From: Flavobacteriales bacterium UBA7666
Lineage (GTDB): Bacteria > Bacteroidota > Bacteroidia > Flavobacteriales_D > Crocinitomicaceae
Direction: 5' to 3'
Length of the DNA: 64,000 bases
Assembly (NCBI GenBank): GCA_002483265.1
Contig: DLHO01000011.1
Coordinates: 9,738 to 73,737 of the forward strand
The notes beneath the pieces were generated by a model. That model saw only the letters and a list, made by a program, of their open reading frames with translations, made no database searches and had not been told where the DNA came from. This document shows positions 55,119 through 63,423 of this stretch, piece after piece. Position numbers and translations under genes: made by a program. Within the stretch, counting starts at the first letter, position 1. The number at the start of each line of letters is the position of its first letter.

Positions 55119-55167
55119 TTGCAAGTGTGAATATAAATCAATTACTTTTACAGAGTGAATACTCACT
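55119..55167 (+). promoter_or_regulatory. promoter and TetR-type operator of the efflux operon
   Basis: TTG at 55119-55121, a 21-base spacer and TACTTTTA at 55143-55150 (seven of eight matches to TAnnTTTG) form a flavobacterial promoter. The dyad AGTGA-ATAC-TCACT at 55154-55167 lies at the expected transcription start, 15 bases before the TetR gene. This position suits self-repression by the TetR protein. Confidence 0.6.
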
Positions 55168-55181
55168 AACATGCATTTGAA

Positions 55182-55778
55182 ATGATAGCAACCATATCTG
55201 ACAGACAATTTGAAATTATAGAAGCGGCAGGAAAAATACTTACTACTTCTGGAATTAGCGGTTTAACCATTAAGAACCTTGCTAAGGAAATGAAATTTTC
55301 TGAAAGTGCCATTTACAGGCACTTTACAAGTAAGGAAGAAATAATTATTGCCTTACTCGAATATCTTGTTAAGAATATGGACGAACGCTATTCTAATGCA
55401 ATTTCTATTGAGCAATCACCTGAAGAAAAATTTAAAACACTGTTTCAAAATCAATTTTCATTCTTTAAAAAGAACCCTCACTTTGTAGTGGCGGTATTTT
55501 CTGATGGACTAATGGAAGAAAGCCAACGCATTAATGAAACCATACTGAAAATTATGGCGGTAAAAATGAAACACTTGATGCCCATAATTTTGGAAGGTCA
55601 ACAAAAGAAAATATTTACCAATTCAATAACTTCCGAAGAGTTGATCCATATTGTAATGGGAACTTTCAGGTTGCAGATGTTTAAATGGAGAGTTGCAAAT
55701 TTTCAATTTGATATTAGTAGAAATGGAGATAATATGATACAGGCAGTTTTAACGCTTATAAAAACTAAAACGTTATGA
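55182..55778 (+). CDS. TetR-family transcriptional regulator
   Basis: A 198-residue protein with the N-terminal TetR HTH (AAGKILTTSGISGLTIKNLA, FSESAIYRHFTSKEEIIIAL) at about 10-57 and an all-helical ligand-binding half. It is the first gene of the efflux operon and overlaps the next by four bases (ATGA). It most likely represses its own operon at the AGTGAatacTCACT dyad just upstream, with release by a substrate of the pump. The inducer is unknown. Confidence 0.92.
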   Translation: MIATISDRQFEIIEAAGKILTTSGISGLTIKNLAKEMKFSESAIYRHFTSKEEIIIALLEYLVKNMDERYSNAISIEQSPEEKFKTLFQNQFSFFKKNPHFVVAVFSDGLMEESQRINETILKIMAVKMKHLMPIILEGQQKKIFTNSITSEELIHIVMGTFRLQMFKWRVANFQFDISRNGDNMIQAVLTLIKTKTL

Positions 55779-56164
55779 AAAAATTACTTCCCTATTTATT
55801 AGCAATTTTTCTAACCGGGTTTGGCTTGCTTACTTTGTTTTTAAGCACATCTGTAATATTTGATTTGTTTGGTATTAGAGCCAAAGAGGGCAATTATGTT
55901 CTGTTTGTGGTTTGGTCAAACTTCATCAGTAGCATTCTTTACCTATTCGCTGCTTATGGGTTTATTAAAGACAAGAAATGGACTACTTCGCTTTTAGGAA
56001 TTTCAACACTTATTCTAATAACAGCTTTTGTCGGTCTTAAAATTCACGCAAGTTCAGGTGGTATTTATGAAACCAAAACCATCGGTGCAATGATTTTTAG
56101 AATTTCCGTGACCCTTGTATTTGCAATCATTGCATATTTCACAATTACAAAAAAGAAATTATGA
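55775..56164 (+). CDS. small membrane protein with four predicted helices
   Basis: A 129-residue protein with four hydrophobic segments (LLPYLLAIFLTGFGLLTLFL, YVLFVVWSNFISSILYLFAA, WTTSLLGISTLILITAFVGL, FRISVTLVFAIIAYFTI) and a Lys-rich C-terminus. I do not recognise a family. It overlaps the TetR gene before it and the lipoprotein gene after it by four bases each, so its translation is coupled to both. A role linked to the efflux operon is inferred from that coupling only. Confidence 0.75.
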   Translation: MKKLLPYLLAIFLTGFGLLTLFLSTSVIFDLFGIRAKEGNYVLFVVWSNFISSILYLFAAYGFIKDKKWTTSLLGISTLILITAFVGLKIHASSGGIYETKTIGAMIFRISVTLVFAIIAYFTITKKKL

Positions 56165-56622
56165 AGAAGATAACAATTTTAATTCCAGTAATCAGTTTGT
56201 TCCTTTTCAGTTGTGGCAATACTTCTAACGAAAAATCAAAAGAGCAAACCGAAACCGTTACTCACGAAGAACATCAGCACAACGCTGAAATACAAACCAT
56301 CGAACTTAACAATGGAGAAAAATGGAAAGTTGATGCCAATATGATAACTCATATTCGCAATATGGAAAACGATGTTATTTCCTTTGCTAAGGTTGAGCAA
56401 AAAGATTACAAATCATTATCTGAAAAATTACAATCCAACATTGATTTACTTACTTCTAATTGCACAATGAAAGGCAAAGCACACGATGAACTGCATAAGT
56501 GGTTATTGCCCTACATTGATTTGGTAAAAGAACTTTCAGAAGCCAAAGACGAAACTGAAGCTTCAAAACAATTTGAAAATATCCAATCATCTTTCCAAAC
56601 ATTTAATCAATCTTTCCAATGA
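56161..56622 (+). CDS. His-rich lipoprotein, function unknown
   Basis: A 153-residue protein with a lipoprotein signal (lipobox LFSC, Cys18). Just after the Cys is a linker with THEEHQHN, a possible metal-binding cluster. The rest is predicted helical, with a conserved-looking SNCTMKGKAHDELHKWLLPY segment containing Cys, His and Lys. No named family is recognised. Placed in the periplasmic face by its signal and coupled by four-base overlaps to both neighbours. Metal or small-molecule binding that feeds the pump is possible but unproven. Confidence 0.7.
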   Translation: MKKITILIPVISLFLFSCGNTSNEKSKEQTETVTHEEHQHNAEIQTIELNNGEKWKVDANMITHIRNMENDVISFAKVEQKDYKSLSEKLQSNIDLLTSNCTMKGKAHDELHKWLLPYIDLVKELSEAKDETEASKQFENIQSSFQTFNQSFQ

Positions 56623-56909
56623 AAAAATTAAACGAATTACACAGTCTGGACAAAGAAGTCTCGGCAATTAGCCTATTTAAGGGTGAACTTGGAACTGCAA
56701 CTGCTATTCAATTGCAACAAAAAGGCACACTTAAAGAACACATCTCCAAAACTCCTGCTTTATTGCTTTGCATAACTGGTTTTGTAACCTACAAAGATGA
56801 AACAGAAAAGGAAATTAACTTGGAATCAGGCGATTATGTGGATATTACTCCCAATGTAAAACATTGGCTTTATGCTTCGGTAGAATCTCAACTAGTCTTA
56901 TTGAAATAA
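56619..56909 (+). CDS. small cupin-domain protein
   Basis: A 96-residue single-domain cupin: GTLKEHISKTPALLLCITGF carries the first motif with one His, and LESGDYVDITPNVKHWLYA the second with another His. No signal peptide, so cytoplasmic. Small cupins next to efflux operons may sense or bind the exported compound; the function here is not known. It overlaps the lipoprotein gene by four bases and is followed 13 bases later by the TolC-type gene. Confidence 0.8.
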   Translation: MKKLNELHSLDKEVSAISLFKGELGTATAIQLQQKGTLKEHISKTPALLLCITGFVTYKDETEKEINLESGDYVDITPNVKHWLYASVESQLVLLK

Positions 56910-56922
56910 AAAAATTTAACCA

Positions 56923-58257
56923 ATGAAGTTAGCGAATATTCACAAACAATGTTTTTTTCTATTATTTATAATAATAGGATTTCAACCTGCTCAGGCACAA
57001 ACTTGGACTTTGCAACAATGCATCGACACGGCACAGATTCATAACAAAAACCTGCAAATGAGTAGAAACAATATGGCTATTGGTGAGCAAAGAGAAAAAG
57101 AAGCCAAAGCCAATTTAATTCCAAAAGTAACAGCCAATGCGGATTATAAATATTTCACAAACCTGCCCTATCAGCTATTGCCGCTTAATGCTTTAACCCC
57201 TATTGCTCCCGAAGGAGAGTTTAGAGCAGCACAGTTTGGTGTTCCGCACAACATCAATGCCAACTTGCAACTTTCAATCCCATTGTATAGTCCACAAGTT
57301 TATGGAGCTATTCAAACAACTAAAATTGCTTTGGAATTGACTGACTTGCAGTATCAAAAAACGGAGGAGCAAATCTATTTTGAAATTTCCAATCTGTATT
57401 ATAATGCACAAATTCTGCATCATCAGTTGGCTTTTATTGACAGTAATCTGGTTAATGCAGAAAGTATTCTAAAAAATATGCAATTGCTCAATGAACAACT
57501 GCTTGCCAAAGGAACAGATGTAAGCAAGGTGAAATTGCAAGTATCACAATTAACCACCCAAAAAGAAACCATCAAAAGCAAGTACGAGCAAGTTTTAAAT
57601 GCTCTGAAATTTGCTATGGGTATTTCTATTGAACAAAATCTGCAAATTGAACCAAACATTCAATATCAAAACACAAATGAATACACTCCTGCATCCACTT
57701 TAGATATTCGTATCATAAAAACTCAAAACCGCTTATTGTCGAGTGAACTCAACACACTCAATAAATCAAGGTATTTGCCTTCGCTAAATCTGATTGGAAT
57801 GTATGGAACAACTGGCTTTGGTTATAACGGACAACCTAGTTCTTTCCTTGATTTTTATCCGATTGGTTTTGCAGGTGTTCAATTATCTTATCCGCTATTT
57901 AACGGAACTGTTACGATTCGAAAAATAAATCAGAAAACACTTGAACTCCGAAACAATGACCTTCAATTTGGAATGCTTACCGAACAAAACAATATGCAAG
58001 TTGAAAATGCCAAGCTACAAAGAGAAGTCGCTAAAAAAACAGTAGAAACCACAACCGAACAAATCCAATTGGCACAAACAATCTATGAGCAAACCGTTCT
58101 TCAACAAAAACAAGGAACGGCAAGTTTAACAGATATTTTACTTGCAGACAACGCTTTACGTGAAGCACAACAAATTTATCTGTCTGCTGTAATTGATTAC
58201 CTAAAAGCAGATTTAGAACTTAAAAAACTAACTGGAAATATTTCAATCATCAAATAA
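56923..58257 (+). CDS. TolC-family outer-membrane efflux protein
   Basis: A 444-residue protein with a signal peptide (ending PAQAQ). The two halves each have the OEP pattern of long helices and barrel strands: WTLQQCIDTAQIHNKNLQMS at the start of the mature protein, a coiled stretch near 165-220 and a second one at 360-440 ending in AVIDYLKADLELKKLTG. It forms the outer-membrane channel for the RND pump encoded downstream. Confidence 0.93.
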   Translation: MKLANIHKQCFFLLFIIIGFQPAQAQTWTLQQCIDTAQIHNKNLQMSRNNMAIGEQREKEAKANLIPKVTANADYKYFTNLPYQLLPLNALTPIAPEGEFRAAQFGVPHNINANLQLSIPLYSPQVYGAIQTTKIALELTDLQYQKTEEQIYFEISNLYYNAQILHHQLAFIDSNLVNAESILKNMQLLNEQLLAKGTDVSKVKLQVSQLTTQKETIKSKYEQVLNALKFAMGISIEQNLQIEPNIQYQNTNEYTPASTLDIRIIKTQNRLLSSELNTLNKSRYLPSLNLIGMYGTTGFGYNGQPSSFLDFYPIGFAGVQLSYPLFNGTVTIRKINQKTLELRNNDLQFGMLTEQNNMQVENAKLQREVAKKTVETTTEQIQLAQTIYEQTVLQQKQGTASLTDILLADNALREAQQIYLSAVIDYLKADLELKKLTGNISIIK

Positions 58258-58265
58258 TTGTCACA

Positions 58266-59336
58266 ATGAATACAAAATCATCAATTCTAAAAAAAGTGCT
58301 ATACGTCATCATACCGTTGGCGATAATTGCCATTGTGGTAATTAAGTTGAAAACAAATAAGGAAATTACGCAGAGTAAAGTGTATCAATACGATAAAGAA
58401 CAAGCTATAAATGTTCAAGTAGATACATTGCAACTTGAAAATGTGAATACAGAATTTTCTTATTCAGGCACATTTGAGCCCAACAAGGAAACCAAAATAA
58501 GTGCCGAATTACAAGGGAAAATCAACACCATTTTAGTTGATGCTGGAAGCGTTGTAAGTAAAGGTCAAACTTTAATTCAGCTGGACAATTCATTGCTGAA
58601 ATTGCAACTGCAAACTATTGAAGTGCAAATAGAAGGATTGGAAGCAGATGTAAACCGCTATACCATTTTAGCTAAAGCAGATGCCATTCAAGGAGTTCAA
58701 TTAGAAAAGGCGGAGTTAGGTTTGAAATCTGCAAAAGTTCAGAAAGCAACTTTGTTGGAGCAGATAAACAAAACCACAATCAAAGCACCTTTTAATGGAG
58801 TTGTTACAGCAAAATTAAGTGAAGAAGGAGCTTTTGCTGCACCGGGCGTTCCATTGCTCCAAATAACGGACATTACAACTTTAAAATTCACCGTAAATGT
58901 TCCCGAAAAAGATTTAAGCCAGTTCAAATTAAATCAAAGCTTTTCTCTTTCGGCAGATGCTTATTCTGAAATTTTATTGACTGGAAAAACTACTATGATT
59001 GGCAGTAAAGCTAATATGGGCAGTAGTTTTCCTGTTCAGTTTACGGTAAATAACACATCGGACTTGAAAATAAAATCAGGAATGTTTGGTAAAGTTTTAC
59101 TTAAAAGTGAAACGTCTGGAAAGGGAATTATCATACCGTCATCTGCCATACAAGGAACTGACAACCAACCACAGGTTTATGTTGTGAAAAATGGCAAAGC
59201 AATTTTGCAAAACATCACTATTTCAAAAAAGACACAAAACAAAGCAGTTGTTTCAAATGGATTAAATGAAGGTGATGTAATTGTAACGAATGGCTTCATC
59301 AATCTTTTTGATGGGGCAAATGTAACTGTTAAATAA
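58266..59336 (+). CDS. RND efflux periplasmic adaptor (membrane fusion protein)
   Basis: A 356-residue protein with an N-terminal membrane anchor (VLYVIIPLAIIAIVVIKL). The lipoyl-type halves are at GKINTILVDAGSVVSKGQTLIQLD and TTIKAPFNGVVTAKLSEEGAFAAPG, with a helical hairpin between them, followed by a beta-barrel and a membrane-proximal domain (IIPSSAIQGTDNQPQVYVV). It links the RND transporter to the TolC-type channel. It begins nine bases after the TolC-type gene. Confidence 0.93.
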   Translation: MNTKSSILKKVLYVIIPLAIIAIVVIKLKTNKEITQSKVYQYDKEQAINVQVDTLQLENVNTEFSYSGTFEPNKETKISAELQGKINTILVDAGSVVSKGQTLIQLDNSLLKLQLQTIEVQIEGLEADVNRYTILAKADAIQGVQLEKAELGLKSAKVQKATLLEQINKTTIKAPFNGVVTAKLSEEGAFAAPGVPLLQITDITTLKFTVNVPEKDLSQFKLNQSFSLSADAYSEILLTGKTTMIGSKANMGSSFPVQFTVNNTSDLKIKSGMFGKVLLKSETSGKGIIIPSSAIQGTDNQPQVYVVKNGKAILQNITISKKTQNKAVVSNGLNEGDVIVTNGFINLFDGANVTVK

Positions 59337-59347
59337 AATCAGCGAAA

Positions 59348-62300
59348 ATGAATATTACAGAAATATCAATCAAACGTCCTTCGCTGATAATAGTGCTTTT
59401 CAGCGTATTTACATTATTAGGATTTATCGGGTATAAAAATTTGAGTTACGAGTTAATGCCCGACTTTAACCAGCCCGTAGTTGTAATTAAAACGGTTTAC
59501 CCTGGTGCCGAACCAAACGAAGTAGAAACATCCGTTTCACGAAAAATCGAAGATGCTTTATCCAACTTGGAGGGTGTAGATTACTTGGTTACAAAGTCAT
59601 TGCCCAATGCTTCTATCATCATTACCAATCTCAAATATGGAACAGATTTGGATAAGTCAATGCAAGACGCACAACGCTACATTGACAACATTCGCAAAGA
59701 TTTACCACAGGATATTTTAAGTCCTGTAATGAGTAAAGTTTCGCCAAATGATTTGCCGATAATGTCAATCAGTGCAACAAGTGATATGTCCGCCACCAAG
59801 TTTTATCAGAAAATGAAAGATGATTATCTGCCACAAATACAACAAATAAAAGGCGTTGCAGAGATTACTGTTTTAGGTGGAGAGGAAAGAGAAATACAAG
59901 TAAAAATAAATCAGGACAAACTGAAATTGTATAAAATTTCAATGGTTCAGGTTGTTGAAGCAATTAATCGTTCTGGCTTAGACTTACCTGCTGGAAAGGT
60001 GCAAACTGAGAAGGAAAGTAATTCAGTTCGTTTAACGGGTAAATTCGCATCTATTGAGAATATTAAAAATGTTCAGGTGGCAATGCCAGTTTTAGGAAGT
60101 CCAGTTTATGTAAAAGACATAGCAGATGTTATTGACGGTATAAAAGAAACGACTTCAATCAGTCGCTACAATGGTAAAAACGGCATTGGTTTAATGTTGA
60201 AAAAACAAGGAGATGCAAACGCAGTAGATGTTTCAAAAGCAGTTCGGGAGAAATTTCAATCTATCGAACAACAAAATGCCAGTTCGGGTGTGAAATTTGT
60301 TATTGCAGACGATAGCACCGATAACACGATTGCAGCCGTTAACTCCGTTGTTTTCGATTTAATCTTAGCGGTGTTATTGGTGTCGTTGGTAATGCTTTTA
60401 TTTCTGCGAAGTTTTAGAAATTCTTTAATCGTTTTGGTAGCTATTCCAACATCTTTAGTTACCGCATTCGCTGTGATGTGGCTTTTGGGTTACACCTTAA
60501 ACTTAATGACCTTGCTTGCAATGTCTTTAATCATTGGTATTTTGGTAGATGATGCTACCGTAGTTTTAGAAAACATTCAAAAGCACTTAGATAAAGGAAA
60601 AGACAAACGATCTGCTGCAATGGATGGCAGAATGGAAATTGGCTTTGCTGCATTATCCATCACCTTGGTTGATGTTGTGGTTTTCTTGCCTATTCTTTTT
60701 CTACAAGTGTTTGTTGCTGATATGCTCAAGCAGTTTTCGGTTGTGGTAGTAACTTCCACCCTCACTAGTTTATTGGTTGGTTTTACTTTAACGCCTTGGA
60801 TGGCTTCTCGTATCGGTAAAAAAGAAGACTTACAACCGACCAATTTTTTCAATCGCTTTTTACTATGGTTTGAAATTCAGTTAGAAATTTTCAATGAATG
60901 GTATGGTCGAAGATTAGAATGGGTATTGAGCCATAAATTAGCTTTTACAGGTGTCGTTATTGTGCTTTTTGCAATGACTTTAGGTATTATGAAACAAGGA
61001 ATTATTGGTAAAGAATTAATATCAACAGGCGATCAAGGAAAATTTAGAATGGCAATAGAATTTGATAAGTCCACATCTCTACATCAAAACAATTTAATTG
61101 CTCAAAAGATTGAAACATGCATTATTCAACAACCCGAAGTAGCAACGGTGTTCAGCAACATTGGCGGACCAAGCACTGGGATTGGAAGTTTGGGTGTAGG
61201 TTCAGCAAATAAAACGGAATTCACTATTCAATTAAAATCAAAAAAAGAATTGGATAATTTACCTACCGAAACATTTATGAAAAATCTTCGGGAAGAACTA
61301 AAGTCAAAATTTCCGAGTATCAATTATTCAATGGCAGCATTGGGTTTAATTCCACGTTCTGCACCAATTGAAATTACGTTAAGCGGTAGCAATTTGGATT
61401 TGGTGATGAAAACGGGTGATGAATTGAAATCGGTAATTGAAAAAATTCCCGGAGCAGATAATGTTCGCTTGTCCGTTGAAGCAGGTAGTCCCGAATACAA
61501 AATAATTCCAGACAAAGATAAAATGCAACGATTAGGTTTAACAACCGCTTATGTTGGATTGAACCTAAGAACTGCATTTACAGGTAATGAAGATGCAACG
61601 CTTACTGAGAACGGAACAGAATATCCTGTAAGAATTTGGTTAGACGAATTTAACCGACAAAACTTTGAAGATGTTCAACAACTTTCAATCATTAACCCAA
61701 TGGGAATACCAGTTGAAGTTTCACAATTTGCAAGCGTAGAGCAAGACAATTCTCCGTCACTATTAGAACGTAAAGACCGCCAACCAGCAGTTACACTCAC
61801 ATCAGATGCTTTAGGCAGACCATCAGGAACTGTAGCAGACGATGTAGTAGCTTATCTAAAAGAAAATCCATTGCCAAACGGAATACAAATGACTTGGGGA
61901 AGCGACATCAAAAGACAGAATGATAGTTTTGGAGCATTGGGTTCAGTATTGTTGATTTCGTTTTTACTGATATACCTGATTATGGTAGCACTTTACGACA
62001 GTTTTATTTATCCATTTGTAGTATTGTTTTCTATTCCAGTAGCAGCAATTGGGGCATTTTTCGCATTGAATTTGTCGTTAAGCAATTTGAGTTTGTTCGC
62101 CTTACTCGGTTTAATTATGCTAATGGGCTTAGTGGTAAAAAATGCTATTCTAATTGTAGATTTTACCAATCAATTAAAAGCTGAAGGCAAACATTTCAAA
62201 GAAGCATTAATCATTGCAGGAAAAGGTCGTATGCGACCAATCCTAATGACAACGCTTTCAATGGTTGTTGGTATGCTTCCCATTGCAATGGCAACAGGAA

Positions 62301-62440
62301 CAGCAGCAGAATGGAAAAATGGTCTTGCTTGGGTAATCATTGGCGGACTTCTTTCTTCATTAATTTTGACTGTGTTTTTAGTGCCAATGGTCTATTCTTT
62401 AGTTGACACAGCGAAAGAAAAAATAAATCGCAAAAAATAA
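59348..62440 (+). CDS. RND-family efflux transporter (inner-membrane pump)
   Basis: A 1030-residue pump with the usual twelve transmembrane helices in two halves (SIKRPSLIIVLFSVFTLLGF at the start). Proton-relay Asp residues are in TM4 (IGILVDDATVVLENI). The C-half has SFLLIYLIMVALYDSFIYPF, LFALLGLIMLMGLVVKNAIL and RMRPILMTTLSMVVGMLP. It is of the multidrug (AcrB-like) rather than the heavy-metal CusA type, since no Met-rich copper site was noticed. The exported compound is unknown. It begins 11 bases after the adaptor gene. Confidence 0.95.
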   Translation: MNITEISIKRPSLIIVLFSVFTLLGFIGYKNLSYELMPDFNQPVVVIKTVYPGAEPNEVETSVSRKIEDALSNLEGVDYLVTKSLPNASIIITNLKYGTDLDKSMQDAQRYIDNIRKDLPQDILSPVMSKVSPNDLPIMSISATSDMSATKFYQKMKDDYLPQIQQIKGVAEITVLGGEEREIQVKINQDKLKLYKISMVQVVEAINRSGLDLPAGKVQTEKESNSVRLTGKFASIENIKNVQVAMPVLGSPVYVKDIADVIDGIKETTSISRYNGKNGIGLMLKKQGDANAVDVSKAVREKFQSIEQQNASSGVKFVIADDSTDNTIAAVNSVVFDLILAVLLVSLVMLLFLRSFRNSLIVLVAIPTSLVTAFAVMWLLGYTLNLMTLLAMSLIIGILVDDATVVLENIQKHLDKGKDKRSAAMDGRMEIGFAALSITLVDVVVFLPILFLQVFVADMLKQFSVVVVTSTLTSLLVGFTLTPWMASRIGKKEDLQPTNFFNRFLLWFEIQLEIFNEWYGRRLEWVLSHKLAFTGVVIVLFAMTLGIMKQGIIGKELISTGDQGKFRMAIEFDKSTSLHQNNLIAQKIETCIIQQPEVATVFSNIGGPSTGIGSLGVGSANKTEFTIQLKSKKELDNLPTETFMKNLREELKSKFPSINYSMAALGLIPRSAPIEITLSGSNLDLVMKTGDELKSVIEKIPGADNVRLSVEAGSPEYKIIPDKDKMQRLGLTTAYVGLNLRTAFTGNEDATLTENGTEYPVRIWLDEFNRQNFEDVQQLSIINPMGIPVEVSQFASVEQDNSPSLLERKDRQPAVTLTSDALGRPSGTVADDVVAYLKENPLPNGIQMTWGSDIKRQNDSFGALGSVLLISFLLIYLIMVALYDSFIYPFVVLFSIPVAAIGAFFALNLSLSNLSLFALLGLIMLMGLVVKNAILIVDFTNQLKAEGKHFKEALIIAGKGRMRPILMTTLSMVVGMLPIAMATGTAAEWKNGLAWVIIGGLLSSLILTVFLVPMVYSLVDTAKEKINRKK

Positions 62441-62445
62441 TTGAA

Positions 62446-62895
62446 ATGAAAACAACAATCATAACACTATTCGCATTTACATTATCACTTACGCTTTATT
62501 CATTTGTAAATCCCAATTCAGATACTTATTCCTTAACAATAAAAGTGAAAAATCTACGGAACTCAAAAGGAGTAGTTCAATTTGCATTGTATAACAAAGA
62601 TGGCTCAATTCCTGACGAAGATTATGAAAACTATTACAAAATTGTAAAAGGAGAAATCGTGAATGGATCATCATCAATAACTTTTAAGAATATTCCATTA
62701 GGAAAATATGCAGTTAACATTTTACACGATGAAAATAAAAATGGCAAAATTGACAAAGGATTAATTTTGCCGAAAGAAGGTATAGGTTTCTCAAATTTTC
62801 AATCTATTGGTTTAACAAACAGACCTAACTTTTCAAAAGCAAGTTTCGAGTTAAAAGAAAACAAATCAATAAGTGTAAAAGTGATTTATATGTAA
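62446..62895 (+). CDS. DUF2141 family secreted protein
   Basis: A 149-residue protein with a signal peptide (LFAFTLSLTLYSFVNPN) and the DUF2141 pattern: LTIKVKNLRNSKGVVQFALYN near the start, ITFKNIPLGKYAVNILHDENKNGKID in the middle and GIGFSN later. The domain is of unknown function, with a beta-sandwich look and a calcium-loop-like DENKNGKID. It starts five bases after the RND gene and ends the operon. Structured element C begins 20 bases after its stop codon. Confidence 0.85.
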   Translation: MKTTIITLFAFTLSLTLYSFVNPNSDTYSLTIKVKNLRNSKGVVQFALYNKDGSIPDEDYENYYKIVKGEIVNGSSSITFKNIPLGKYAVNILHDENKNGKIDKGLILPKEGIGFSNFQSIGLTNRPNFSKASFELKENKSISVKVIYM

Positions 62896-62914
62896 GATAG
62901 TTAAGCCATCACAC

Positions 62915-62983
62915 AGGTGTAAGCACATTTGCAATTCGCACAAGCCAACGCACAATCCAAAAACTGCAAAAGAGCTTACACCT
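62915..62983. repeat. structured element copy C (ACAT/AAGA internal loop)
   Basis: Outer stem AGGTGTAAGC/GCTTACACCT (10 bp, perfect), internal loop ACAT (62925-62928) opposite AAGA (62970-62973), inner stem TTGCA/TGCAA (5 bp, perfect) and a 31-base loop with CACAAGCCAACGCACAATC. It lies just after the last efflux gene and has no T-run, so it is not a standard terminator. Confidence 0.85.
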
Positions 62984-63127
62984 CTCCCACCTAAAAAAAA
63001 AAATTAAAATTCCCTTCCCTTCTAAAATTTTTAAAACCGCTACCACACAGCCGACACCATCTTAACTCGACAGCAAACTCCACAGCGGACAACGACTTCA
63101 CAACCTCGAACGACAAAAGCCACAGCC
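62984..63127. other. C-rich, G-poor non-coding stretch
   Basis: No gene is supported. An A-run is followed by DNA with many CA, CC and CGAC words and few G on the plus strand. It shares the piece GACAACGACTT with the stretch between attC-like copy 1 and element B. Nothing else is recognised. Confidence 0.5.
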
Positions 63128-63256
63128 ACTAACAGCGGTTTGGCATAATGGGGGCAGACGTTCTTCGTATGAAAATTTGTGCTGATTTGAACTGTGTGCT
63201 TCCTATCAAGTGTTGTGCTGAAAAAAACGCCTTCGGCAAGCCACAAAACATTATAC
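63128..63256. repeat. attC-like imperfect inverted repeat, copy 2
   Basis: It shares CTAACAGCGGTTTGG with copy 1 at the left end, TGTGTGCTTC in the centre, and CGCC-TTCG-CAAGCC-CAAA-C-TTATA at the right. The right end box is CATTATAC where copy 1 has CGTTATAA, so the G of the expected GTT cleavage triplet is replaced by A. It may be a decayed site. Confidence 0.5.
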
Positions 63257-63364
63257 CTCCAATCTCAATGAAAAACCATGTTTTTCAATCGTTTCAAGTT
63301 GCAATACCCGCTCCAAATACTCCATCAAAAAGTTAAAAGTTTCCCCGCTTGAGGTCACAAAAAC

Positions 63365-63410
63365 AATAAATAATAACTGCCCACCAAATGATGGGCAGTT
63401 ATTATTTATT
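63365..63410 (-). terminator. terminator of the sigma factor gene
   Basis: A 19-bp perfect stem runs from 63365-63383 to 63392-63410 with an 8-base loop; its core is ACTGCCCA/TGGGCAGT. On the minus strand GTTTTTG follows. It lies 13 bases after the stop codon of the ECF sigma factor gene. Confidence 0.88.
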
Positions 63411-63423
63411 GAATCTTAGATTT

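Noticed and set aside
63040..63336. Short reading frames on both strands near attC-like copy 2
   Set aside because: They overlap the repeat and the C-rich stretch and have no domain or plausible start.
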